A stretch of 64,000 nt of DNA. Origin: Dyadobacter subterraneus. Lineage in GTDB: Bacteria; Bacteroidota; Bacteroidia; Cytophagales; Spirosomataceae. The DNA is taken from assembly GCF_015221875.1 (NCBI RefSeq), contig NZ_JACYGY010000001.1, positions 2,294,001 through 2,358,000 on the forward strand. Reading direction: 5' to 3'. Position numbers and translations under genes: made by a program. Positions 18,314-26,337 of this stretch are shown one piece after another (within the stretch, counting starts at the first letter, position 1; each line of letters starts with the position of its first letter). The notes under the pieces are model-generated. The model saw only the letters and a program-made list of their open reading frames with translations, did no database searches and had not been told where the DNA came from.

Positions 18314-19474
18314 ATGAAAACGATATATCAATTCACTGTGCTGTTTGCCATAGTATGCGCAACAGCCGTTTTTACAATTTCCTGTTCGGAAGATGATCTG
18401 CCAAATGGCGGTGCTCCGAGTATCAGCTACGTGCGTGTTACAAAACCTGAATCTTCTGACTCGCTTTTGGTAGGTGCTTTTCAGGGGACCTTGATTGCGA
18501 TTGTGGGTGAGAATTTACAGGACGCTTCGGAAATTTGGTTCAATGACCAGCGGGCCACCTTGACGCCAACTTATGTAACCAGCAAATCCATTCTGGTCAG
18601 TATCCCTAGCGTAATTCCGAAGGATATTACCAACAAGATGAAGATCGTATTTTCGGGCGGAGCGGTTCTGGAACACGATTTTATAGTGCAGATCAGTGAG
18701 CCTGTTTTGGCCAGTATGGCTTGTGAATATGTTGCTGCGGGTGAAGTTGCGACCATCAGCGGAGATTATTTTTATGAGCCTTTGACCGTTACGTTTGCAG
18801 GTGGTGCAAAGGGTGAGATTGTTTCTGTTGAAGCCAAAACGATAAGAGTACGTGTACCCGCAGGCGCTGCGGCCGGACAAATTACGGTAATCACCAATTT
18901 TGGAGAAACAAAATCAGATTTCTGGTTTCGTGATAACCGCAATATTTTCTTGAGCAGCGATCCTTTTACAGGCTGGTGGAATGAGAAGTACGTGGTTACC
19001 AAACCAGCAGAAGGTGATCCGGTGGCTATTAATGGAAATTATATCCGGGTTAAGGAGGCTATTGCCGGATGGGCATGGAAAGAAGTTGCCGGCGGCCCTC
19101 CGGATGCGATGGGTGCGATCAGCAAAAACGTACCCGACGAAGCGATTCTTAAACCTTCCGATTACAACCTGAAATTTGAGGTGAATACGGTGAAGCCTTA
19201 CAATAATAACATGTTGAAAATCAATGTAGGATTGAGCAAGGATTTTGTCACAGATGCTTACCAATGGGCCCCGCCATATGACACCAAAGGGGAATGGAGG
19301 ACAGTAATTATACCTTTTGAACAAATTGCTGCAAGCTACGAAGCGGCCGGTGTGAAAATGGCGGTAAGTCCGGCTGGCTATTATACCAGGTTGTTATTTC
19401 ATGGAGGAGGAGATCTTGATGCGGACATTTCGCTAGACAATTTCCGTGTCGTTCCAAAAACAATTAAAAAATAG
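18314..19474 (+). CDS. Surface glycan-binding lipoprotein with IPT/TIG domains (SGBP-B type)
   Basis: About 386 residues from the ATG at 18314, which gives a proper lipoprotein signal (lipobox TISC, then SEDDLP). The upstream in-frame start at 18263 would put 17 extra residues inside the susD gene. Two IPT/TIG-type immunoglobulin-like domains follow (about residues 40-215), for example FQGTLIAIVGENLQDASEIWFNDQ. The C-terminal part (about 215-386) has a beta-sandwich glycan-binding look (WNEKYVVT ... RLLFHGGGDLDADISLDNFRVVP), as in SGBP-B proteins of Bacteroides PULs. It should capture polysaccharide at the cell surface for the neighbouring SusCD pair. Confidence 0.8.
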   Translation: MKTIYQFTVLFAIVCATAVFTISCSEDDLPNGGAPSISYVRVTKPESSDSLLVGAFQGTLIAIVGENLQDASEIWFNDQRATLTPTYVTSKSILVSIPSVIPKDITNKMKIVFSGGAVLEHDFIVQISEPVLASMACEYVAAGEVATISGDYFYEPLTVTFAGGAKGEIVSVEAKTIRVRVPAGAAAGQITVITNFGETKSDFWFRDNRNIFLSSDPFTGWWNEKYVVTKPAEGDPVAINGNYIRVKEAIAGWAWKEVAGGPPDAMGAISKNVPDEAILKPSDYNLKFEVNTVKPYNNNMLKINVGLSKDFVTDAYQWAPPYDTKGEWRTVIIPFEQIAASYEAAGVKMAVSPAGYYTRLLFHGGGDLDADISLDNFRVVPKTIKK

Positions 19475-19492
19475 CCCTGTCCAGATATCAAC

Positions 19493-20776
19493 ATGAAAAA
19501 GGTAAGTAACAAGCGGTTTTTCAGCATCCTGTGCGTGATCATGTTTGCAGGTATTTTCATGGCCTGCAAGGAAGATGATGTTACTAAAACCAATGAAGTT
19601 AAGCTTTTAAGTTTCGGTCCCTCCGGTGTAAAACCTGGTGAGCAGATCAGTTTTATTGGTACTAATCTTGATAAAGTAACGGCCATCGAACTTAAAAATG
19701 CGACGGTGCCAAGTTCTGCTTTTGTGAAGCAGTCTTCAGAACTGATCGTTTTGGTTGTACCCAATGAGACATCGGAAGGAACAGTTACTTTGAAAACTTC
19801 TGCGGGAGATATTGTGTCTAAAACAATTTTGAGTTTTGAGGTTGCTGTTAAAATTGAGTCAGTACCGGTATCGGCGCGTCCCGGTGAAAATATTACCATC
19901 AAAGGTCAATATCTAAACTGGATCAAAGAAGTGCGTTTTGCAAAAGACACGGCCGTCATTAAATTCGTAAGCCAAACTTTAAACGAATTGGTAGTAACCG
20001 TCCCTTTTGGCGCGCAGACCGGGCCGCTTATTTTTTCAGCGGGTGGTACAGAGCCTTTGACCATTGAAACGGAAAAGGATCTGGTTATTGCCTTGCCAAC
20101 GCTGAAATCAATAGCGCCAAATCCCGCTGAAAGAGAAAAAGAGCTGACTATTACCGGTACAAATCTGGACCTGGTACAAGGGGTTTTACTAAAAGGTCTG
20201 ACAGCGCCTGTTACTGAGTTTGTATCAAAAACTGCTGCGCAACTCGTGATAAAAATCCCTAAAACAGCTAATAAAGGAATTGTTACATTGGTTGCTTATT
20301 CAGGTATCACAATTGAATCGGCGGATGCTTTAAAATTTGTTGGAGACCTGCCTGATCTTGCGCCGTTAAAATATGCCATTTATGAAGATGCCCTAATGAA
20401 CGGCTGGTCAAACTGGGGATGGGGAAGCACGGCAGATTTTGCCAGTACTGACAACGTCCGGGAAGGTAACAATGCTGCAAAAATGACGTTCACCGGTGCC
20501 TGGGGCGCTTTGAAATTTGCAGGCGCAAGTGTTGCGACGGCCAGTTATTCAGAGATTACTTTCTCAGTATTTGGTCTTCCGGGAACAGAAGGGAAAAAAC
20601 TGAACGTAGTTGCCAATACAGCAAGTCCTTTTGTAATTATCCTGAAAGAAGGGGTCTGGACGGAATATAAACTTAGTAAGTCTGATCTTGGAAATCCTGC
20701 CACGATCACAGAATTAATGTTTCAGGAAACGGGCTGGTCTGGCTCTGTTTACCTGGATCATATTGGTTTGAGATAA
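19493..20776 (+). CDS. Surface glycan-binding lipoprotein with three IPT/TIG domains
   Basis: 427 residues with a lipoprotein signal (lipobox IFMAC, then KEDDV). Three IPT/TIG-like repeats are visible (about residues 37-120, 122-205 and 205-285), each with a conserved opening such as VKPGEQISFIGTNLDKVTAIEL, ARPGENITIKGQYLNWIKEVRF and AEREKELTITGTNLDLVQGVLL. The C-terminal domain (about 290-427, with SNWGWGSTADFASTDNVREG and WTEYKLSKSDLGNPATITELMFQ) resembles a carbohydrate-binding jelly roll. It starts 19 bp after the previous SGBP gene and is probably its functional partner. Confidence 0.8.
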   Translation: MKKVSNKRFFSILCVIMFAGIFMACKEDDVTKTNEVKLLSFGPSGVKPGEQISFIGTNLDKVTAIELKNATVPSSAFVKQSSELIVLVVPNETSEGTVTLKTSAGDIVSKTILSFEVAVKIESVPVSARPGENITIKGQYLNWIKEVRFAKDTAVIKFVSQTLNELVVTVPFGAQTGPLIFSAGGTEPLTIETEKDLVIALPTLKSIAPNPAEREKELTITGTNLDLVQGVLLKGLTAPVTEFVSKTAAQLVIKIPKTANKGIVTLVAYSGITIESADALKFVGDLPDLAPLKYAIYEDALMNGWSNWGWGSTADFASTDNVREGNNAAKMTFTGAWGALKFAGASVATASYSEITFSVFGLPGTEGKKLNVVANTASPFVIILKEGVWTEYKLSKSDLGNPATITELMFQETGWSGSVYLDHIGLR

Positions 20777-20804
20777 TTTACGCTTACCCTCTCTAAGAAT
20801 AGGC

Positions 20805-20831
20805 AAAGGGTACCTTTGGTACCTTTTGCTT
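20805..20831 (+). terminator. Hairpin between the second SGBP gene and the glycoside hydrolase gene
   Basis: Ten-bp arms at 20805-20814 and 20818-20827 (one G-T pair) around a TTT loop, ending in a short T-run. It may attenuate transcription into the hydrolase gene or partly end the upstream transcript. GGTACC occurs in both arms. Confidence 0.45.
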
Positions 20832-20895
20832 CTACTATTCCTACGCCCTTACCTAAATAATGCTGGCTGACCGCCGGCTTAAAATCAATTCAACG

Positions 20896-22632
20896 ATGCG
20901 GGTTGCAAAGAAATATTTATCAAGAATCATGCTGCCCTTATGGCTAATGATTCTTATTTTTTCCTGTAAAAAGACAGATGTGATTTCACAGGATCCCAAG
21001 CCAACGGATCAGCAGATAAAACCTGCAAAAGATCCGGAAAATGCCAAGACCATGGGACTTTTTATAGACAGCTGGCTGCCCAAGACTTTCATGGTCCCGG
21101 GTTTTACCCAGTCTGATATCCCTGCGTCAGCAGCTGTAACGGTTACGGTCGATGCCTCGGAAGTCATGACTAAAATTCTACCGACCAGTTTTGGCCACAA
21201 TGCCAATACCTGGATGACGCCGATGGTAACCGAGCCTGTTTTTATGAACCATATTACCAATCTGAAACCTAACATCATCCGTTTTCCGGCAGGAAGCGGA
21301 AGCGATGTTTACTTCTGGAATGCAAAGCCCGGTTCATTACCAGCAGATGTCCCGACTTTGCTAACCGATAAAGATAACACTAAAAAAGACCCGGGTTATG
21401 GTTTTGGAAAAACAAATGATAACTGGCGCGCGTCGCTGGATAATTATTATGATGTGCTGCGACAAAGCGGTAGCAAAGGCGTGTTGACCATGAATTATGG
21501 TTATGCCCGTTACGGAACAAGTGCCAATCCGGTAGCAACAGCCGCGCATCTTGCAGCCGATTGGGTACGATATGATAAAGGGCGGACACAGTACTGGGAA
21601 ATCGGTAACGAAAATTATGGCGACTGGGAGTGGGGATACCGCATTGATGTTTCGAAAAATAAGGATGGACAGCCTGAATATTTGACCGGCAAACTTTACG
21701 CGCAGCACTTCAAAGTTTTTGCCGATTCCATGCGGAAGGCGGCTGCGGAAGTAGGTGCAAAAATCAGTATTGGTGCTGTCATGTACGAATCAGAGCCTGA
21801 ATCCTGGCAGACCAACACCGTCAAAACATGGAACGGGGGAATGCTTACCGAGGCAGCTGATAAACCGGATTTTTACATTGTCCATAATTATTTTACACCC
21901 TACGAGCAAAATTCGACTGCCGCGGTTATTCTGGACGCTGCACTTTCCCAGCCGGCAAAAATGATGAATTATGTTACCCAAACCATTACTTCAAGTGGGG
22001 CTGCGGTAAAACCCATTGCGATGACCGAATGGAACATGTGGGCCAAAAGCTCCAAACAACAGGTTTCCAATGTCAGCGGTGTTTTCGCCGCGCTTGTTGT
22101 TGGCGAATCGCTTGTCAATAAATATGGTCTTGCCGCCCGGTGGGATCTGCTCAATTTCTGGGCTGATGGAGATGATCATGGGCTTTTTAGTGACGGCAAT
22201 GAGCCAAACGTGGCCAAATGGACACCAAGACCCTCATTTTATTACCTTTATTTTCTTCAAAAAACCATCGGAGACAGACTGGTGAAATCCGTGGTGCAAG
22301 CAGGAAATACCGCCATTAAATCCTATGCTTCCACATTCTCTTCCGGAGAAGCAAATGTAACGCTTGTCAATATTTCTAACTTTTCTCAGAGTGTTGAGGT
22401 GAAATTTGAAAATCTAAAAAAAGGTGACCGTTACTATTGGTATAGTCTTGAAGGGAGCAGTGACAATGGCGAGTTTTCAAGAAAAGTATTGATCAACGGC
22501 TCTGGACCGTTAGGCCTAGCTGGCGGTCCGTCAGATTATATGACCTTAAAAGCGAAATCTGCCTTGACAAAAAATGGCATAAGGGTAATTATTCCAGCAA
22601 GAGGTATGGTCACCATGGTTGTTGACAAGTAA
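20896..22632 (+). CDS. Clan GH-A glycoside hydrolase lipoprotein (GH51/GH39-like)
   Basis: About 578 residues from the ATG at 20896, which places a lipoprotein signal correctly (lipobox IFSC, Cys about residue 24, then KKTD); the upstream ATG at 20860 adds 12 residues. The TIM-barrel region has the acid/base motif WEIGNEN (Glu about residue 239) and the nucleophile motif MTEWN (Glu about residue 378), spaced about 139 residues apart as expected for clan GH-A. A C-terminal beta domain follows (about 460-578, with ANVTLVNISNFSQSVEVKFE). It should release oligosaccharides at the cell surface for the SusCD pair. The exact family and substrate are not certain; GH51-like alpha-L-arabinofuranosidase is the nearest pattern. 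Confidence 0.65.
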   Translation: MRVAKKYLSRIMLPLWLMILIFSCKKTDVISQDPKPTDQQIKPAKDPENAKTMGLFIDSWLPKTFMVPGFTQSDIPASAAVTVTVDASEVMTKILPTSFGHNANTWMTPMVTEPVFMNHITNLKPNIIRFPAGSGSDVYFWNAKPGSLPADVPTLLTDKDNTKKDPGYGFGKTNDNWRASLDNYYDVLRQSGSKGVLTMNYGYARYGTSANPVATAAHLAADWVRYDKGRTQYWEIGNENYGDWEWGYRIDVSKNKDGQPEYLTGKLYAQHFKVFADSMRKAAAEVGAKISIGAVMYESEPESWQTNTVKTWNGGMLTEAADKPDFYIVHNYFTPYEQNSTAAVILDAALSQPAKMMNYVTQTITSSGAAVKPIAMTEWNMWAKSSKQQVSNVSGVFAALVVGESLVNKYGLAARWDLLNFWADGDDHGLFSDGNEPNVAKWTPRPSFYYLYFLQKTIGDRLVKSVVQAGNTAIKSYASTFSSGEANVTLVNISNFSQSVEVKFENLKKGDRYYWYSLEGSSDNGEFSRKVLINGSGPLGLAGGPSDYMTLKAKSALTKNGIRVIIPARGMVTMVVDK

Positions 22633-22831
22633 ACGGTAAATTTTTAGGTTAGGTATCTGACAAAGATATTTTCCTCAATTTTGCCAGCTTAGCAGCTGTG
22701 ACCAGATGATTAACACTACCAATGCCGTTCAATCCTGGATTTTGATTGCAAGAATTTCTCTGGTGTCGATGGGTTCGGCCATTTTTTTTCTATCAGATTA
22801 AAATCCGCAGATAGCGTTCTAATGCAGCTAG

Positions 22832-23152
22832 GCAGGACCTGTTCAAAGCGGCGTTGAATATAGTCTGGACATTACGACGGCCAGAAGCGAAGATAACAAA
22901 ACGCTGATCTTACCAGTAATCGATCCTTGCGCAGAACCTGTTAAGGCAAATATAGAACTGAAAGATTTTAAAGCCCGCCAGCCACCGGCTGAAACCTACA
23001 CGCTCTTGGGCCTTTTGACAGCGAGCAGCACACCAGCTGAACCCGCGGACTATAAACTCAAAAGGCCACCCTGGTATCTAGTGGTTCTGCGCCAGCTTAA
23101 GACCTTCCTGCCAATTCATACGCCATTATTAGATTTAGAAATAGAGGAATAA
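22832..23152 (+). pseudogene. Decayed 3' end of a GH51 alpha-L-arabinofuranosidase gene
   Basis: An open frame from 22832 to the TAA at 23150-23152, with no start codon, encodes VEYSLDITTARSEDNKTLIL and IDPCAEPVKANIELKDFKAR, the usual beginning of the GH51 C-terminal beta-sandwich domain. The frame then goes wrong: the family's terminal motif LPANSYAIIRF is found in a different frame at about 23101-23139. So the remnant has lost most of its gene and carries at least one frameshift. Nothing recognisable precedes it (22633-22831). It sits directly after the glycoside hydrolase of the PUL, on the same strand, and hints that the locus once handled an arabinose-containing polymer. Confidence 0.6.
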
Positions 23153-23259
23153 AACATGTCATTAGGTTGGCTGCAAGTCGTTTGGGTGTCGTTAAGACTT
23201 ATATCCAGGCGGCCAAAACACTCATTGTGCCAAAATAACCCGAAAGCAAAATCAACCCT

Positions 23260-23637
23260 TTATTTAGGGTGATTAATTATTATTTTCTCCCGGTGACCGA
23301 TTCCCCAGCGGATCATCGCCTGAACAACCTCCCTAAGCGAACTGCTATAGGGAGCTAACTGGTATTCCACGATTACAGGGGTAGCAGCAGTCGTAACATT
23401 ACGATGTATAAAACCATTTAATTCCAGATCTTTCAGCTCATTTGACAGTACGCGAGGAGAGATATTACCAAGTTTGCGCTGAAGAACATTGAATCTTAAC
23501 GGCCCTTCCGACAAGGCCACAATGATCTGCAATTTCCATTTTCCGCCAATAGCATAAAACGTGTCTGCAATTGATCTGAGATAAATAGCGCAGGAATTTT
23601 CCTGCGCGCTGCCAGGGCTACAATCTTCAAGGTTCAT
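23260..23637 (-). CDS. HxlR family winged-helix transcriptional regulator
   Basis: 125 residues with the HxlR pattern: an N-terminal Cys (SCAIYLRSI), the helix ending GGKWKLQIIVALSEG, the recognition region ISPRVLSNELKDLELNG and the wing with VEYQLAPYSSSLREVV. It is a paralogue of the HxlR at 1502-1846 (shared GKWKL, RVLS/RILSQ, VEY and AMIRWG blocks). It is divergent from an SDR gene with a 24-bp perfect palindrome (23651-23674) just upstream of its start. Confidence 0.9.
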   Translation of the reverse strand: MNLEDCSPGSAQENSCAIYLRSIADTFYAIGGKWKLQIIVALSEGPLRFNVLQRKLGNISPRVLSNELKDLELNGFIHRNVTTAATPVIVEYQLAPYSSSLREVVQAMIRWGIGHREKIIINHPK

Positions 23638-23650
23638 AATGATAACTATT

Positions 23651-23674
23651 ATAAAGGATAGTACTATCCTTTAT
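23651..23674. promoter_or_regulatory. 24-bp perfect palindrome, likely HxlR operator
   Basis: A perfect palindrome with half-site ATAAAGGATAGT. It lies 14 bp upstream of the HxlR start codon and 33 bp upstream of the SDR -7 box, so a bound dimer could affect both divergent genes. HxlR dimers bind such symmetric A+T-rich sites. The assignment is inferred from position. Confidence 0.6.
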
Positions 23675-23706
23675 ATTACTACTGCTTTTTTAATAGCGAA
23701 GATAAG

Positions 23707-23714
23707 TAGTTTTG
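23707..23714 (+). promoter_or_regulatory. -7 promoter box for the SDR gene
   Basis: TAGTTTTG matches TAnnTTTG. It is 25 bp upstream of the ATG at 23739. No clear -33 TTG is seen. Confidence 0.5.
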
Positions 23715-23738
23715 CCCGGAACAAATAATAAAAATATC

Positions 23739-24467
23739 ATGAAAATTGCATTGATTACAGGGGTGAGCCGCAAAGAGGGCATCGGATTTGAAACGGCTAG
23801 ACAATTGGGTTTAAAAAATTACAAGGTAGTAATAGCAGCAAGGCAATTAGGTAAAGCCAGCGCATTATGTTCTGAACTGATTTTACTGGGTATAGACGCG
23901 GATGCTGTTGAAATGGATCTGACGGATGAAGCAAGCGTTGGCGCCGCTTCGAAACAATTGGAAGCGAAGTATGGAAGAATTGACGTACTGATCAACAATG
24001 CAGCAGTGATGCTGCATTCCACAGCCACGATTGCCGGAAAAGACCTTGCAGAACTATCACAGGAACTAGAAACCAATATCACAGGGACTTGGAGAGTTAC
24101 CCAGTATATCCTTCCACTTCTGATCAAAAGTGATCATGGGCGGATTGTTAATATATCAAGCACCATGGGATCCATTACCGAGCCGGGCTGGGGATTACTT
24201 GATTACAGCAGAGGCCCTATACCTGCGTATTCAATCACCAAGCTCGCTTTGAACGGCCTTACCATTAAAATGGCCAAAGAGTTTAAAGATCATCATATTC
24301 TGGTAAATGCTGTTTGTCCGGGTTTCACAGCGACCTATCCCGAAATGGAAGAAATGGGCGCAAGGCCGGTGCGGGAAAGTGTCGAAGGTGTAGTCTGGGC
24401 GGCAACGTTGGAAGATGATGGACCTACCGGTGAATTTTTTAGAGATAAAAAGGCGGTCGCCTGGTAG
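23739..24467 (+). CDS. SDR family NAD(P)-dependent oxidoreductase
   Basis: 242 residues from the ATG at 23739 (a TTG nine codons upstream overlaps the -7 box, so it is unlikely). The dinucleotide-binding motif is TGVSRKEGIG, the NNAAV motif follows (about residue 86), and the catalytic Tyr-x-x-x-Lys is YSITK with a preceding Ser (NISST). The C-terminal segment (VCPGFTATYPEMEEMGARPVRE) is typical of carbonyl-reductase-like SDRs. It is divergent from an HxlR regulator. A terminator follows at 24505-24548. The substrate is unknown. Confidence 0.9.
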   Translation: MKIALITGVSRKEGIGFETARQLGLKNYKVVIAARQLGKASALCSELILLGIDADAVEMDLTDEASVGAASKQLEAKYGRIDVLINNAAVMLHSTATIAGKDLAELSQELETNITGTWRVTQYILPLLIKSDHGRIVNISSTMGSITEPGWGLLDYSRGPIPAYSITKLALNGLTIKMAKEFKDHHILVNAVCPGFTATYPEMEEMGARPVRESVEGVVWAATLEDDGPTGEFFRDKKAVAW

Positions 24468-24504
24468 TCTTGCTGTAATAAAGATCTAGGGCTATTCACT
24501 ACTC

Positions 24505-24548
24505 AAAATAAGGACAGTCGTCAATGATGGGCGGCTGTCCTTATTTTT
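24505..24548 (+). terminator. Rho-independent terminator after the SDR gene
   Basis: Arms AAAATAAGGACAG (24505-24517) and CTGTCCTTATTTT (24535-24547), a 17-nt loop and a final T-run. Confidence 0.85.
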
Positions 24549-24796
24549 GTTTGGAATATTTCACTTGGCTGAAAGCCTTTTTAGGTAGTATCAAATGACA
24601 ATGTGTAATGGTCAAAGACAAATGCATCACCTTGCAGCGGCTCCGCAGGACATGCCTACAATTCTTTTCAACAAAGGGCTGACATTGTTTTAGCGCAAAT
24701 ATTTACATTTATGTATATATTATTTAAGCAGTCCTTCTTTTGTTAACCCTATATGAAAGTAATACGCTTCAAAAAGCGAGTACGGTTATGATTTAA
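24549..24796. other. Gap between the terminator and the DUF892 gene
   Basis: About 250 bp (330 bp from the SDR stop codon) with no gene and no clear motif beyond the terminator upstream. Confidence 0.3.
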
Positions 24797-25306
24797 TCAC
24801 ACAGTGGAAATATATTTTGCATTGATAAGCAGAAACAGCGTCCGGTCTGCTTTGGCATCCTGATAGTTACGTTTTATCAGATCTTTAATTTGGTCATTTT
24901 TTAATTTGACAGACGCCATTTCGAGTATTTGAAAGGAAGCCATTTCAATACTTTCAATATTATGTAAATAAAAAAGGATCGACATATCTCTTAATTCCGG
25001 ATTTGTCTGATATACTTTAATGTCATTGAAAGAATCTTCAAGCAGTCCCTGTAATCCAGCAGAATGGCCACTGCTAAAATCGGTCGAAAGAATCTGAAAT
25101 ATTTTATCCATCCGTATAATCTGCTTTTTGACGGCTTCGATCGTATCCTTGATAGCCTCTTGCAGGTCGGAAAAATGCACACTTGTCAATAAAGAAGGCA
25201 ATTCTTCTACCAGTAACTTCTTGGCTGCATAAATTTTATTAAGATGAAAAATGAAGAATTTTTCTAGGTCCGCTTTATCAACGTCCATCTGATCGGTATC
25301 TCTCAT
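24797..25306 (-). CDS. DUF892 (YciE/YciF-like) ferritin-like protein
   Basis: 169 residues. The pattern LEKFFIFHLNKIYAAKKLLVEELP near the N-terminus, followed by long helices (AIKDTIEAVKKQIIRMDKIFQIL) and the segment FYLHNIESIEMASFQILEMAS, matches the DUF892 family, which folds as a ferritin-like helical bundle and is linked to stress responses in enteric bacteria (YciF). The metal-ligand pattern is not complete in what I can see. It starts 3 bp after the response regulator stop on the same strand and is probably in one operon with it. Confidence 0.8.
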   Translation of the reverse strand: MRDTDQMDVDKADLEKFFIFHLNKIYAAKKLLVEELPSLLTSVHFSDLQEAIKDTIEAVKKQIIRMDKIFQILSTDFSSGHSAGLQGLLEDSFNDIKVYQTNPELRDMSILFYLHNIESIEMASFQILEMASVKLKNDQIKDLIKRNYQDAKADRTLFLLINAKYISTV

Positions 25307-25309
25307 ATT

Positions 25310-25669
25310 TTAGGATAGGTATTTGTTAACTTGTGACATAAGCGTTGTTAACTCATATGGCTTTTTTAGATACATATCTGCTTGGCATTCACTGGCAATT
25401 TCAGCAAGATTATATTCAGCAGAAACAAGGACCACCGGCAGATTTTTTGTTTCCCCGGCGGTTTTGAGTTGTTTACAAAGATAAGCGCCCGAGTCCGAAA
25501 CACCATTTAGTCTCACATCAAGTAAAATTAAATCAGGATGAAGAATTTGAATATAGTCTGTACTCAGAACGACCCTGGAATAAATTACATCATGGCCGGA
25601 ATCGCGAAAAACAATTTTCAACAGTTCCAACATATCCTCATCGTCCTCAATTATTAAAATCTTTTTCAT
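25310..25669 (-). CDS. Single-domain response regulator
   Basis: 119 residues consisting only of a receiver domain. Acidic pocket residues are in IIEDDEDML (residues 6-13), the phospho-acceptor Asp is in LILLDVRL (about residue 53), and the conserved Lys is in MYLKKPY (about residue 102). With no output domain it probably acts through protein-protein contact, like CheY or Spo0F. The DUF892 gene immediately downstream may be its co-transcribed partner. Confidence 0.9.
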   Translation of the reverse strand: MKKILIIEDDEDMLELLKIVFRDSGHDVIYSRVVLSTDYIQILHPDLILLDVRLNGVSDSGAYLCKQLKTAGETKNLPVVLVSAEYNLAEIASECQADMYLKKPYELTTLMSQVNKYLS

Positions 25670-26337
25670 CAGCCGCTAAGGAATAAGTGTACTGTATGAC
25701 TTTCAAATACTATGCCAGCATAAAGATATACTTAATTTGAAATTAGATACTAAATTCCTGTAGGGTGTAGATTTGAATAGAAGCCTGCCAGCCAGAAAAA
25801 ATAGCGCAGCCGGTCCTCAGAAGCCAAATCAGTGATGTGGAATTGGCAAAAGCTTTCGGACCTAAGTTATGTGCTTTGGGAATTTTCCGGGATGATTTAA
25901 GAAGCCATTTGCCCCCTGTATGATCCAAGAAGATAAGGCAGCCGATGCTTGCAAACACCAGGGTCATCCAATCGGTGATACTGTTATCATCAAACGAAAA
26001 AAGATGCAGTTGACAATTTTAACTCCTATGTTGCAGTTTAAATTCAAGACTCACTCAGTTGCATCCTTATAGGATTTGATAAAACCCGGCAAATCATCCC
26101 CCGACAGCCAGGCCAGCGTCGTGGTCGAAGAAAGCCACCTTCCAGTCTTGGGCATCAAAGAAATATCTTGACTGGCTTAGCGCATCTGTTACAAAATCTA
26201 AGTAAACCAACTGCGTTAAAAACAGTTACTTTGCCTTTGTTTTAATGGTATTTTAATCTTAACAAACTGATAATACTGGTTTGATTTTTCAGCGGCTGCA
26301 ATACATTTACTTTGTGAGTAATATAACAAAACTCACC
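25670..26337. other. Gap with possible gene remnants
   Basis: About 670 bp. A minus-strand open frame at 25743-25967 would encode a 74-residue protein without any familiar motif. Another minus-strand short frame around 26058-26160 ends in PGFIKSYKDATE. Neither has a recognisable family, and both may be decayed ends of genes. The promoter of the PhoX-like gene should lie in the last 150 bp; a near-match to the -7 box (TACTTTG) is at about 26309-26315. Confidence 0.3.

Noticed and set aside
25743..25967. 74-residue minus-strand frame
   Set aside because: No motif, no ribosome-binding site, and no neighbour relation.
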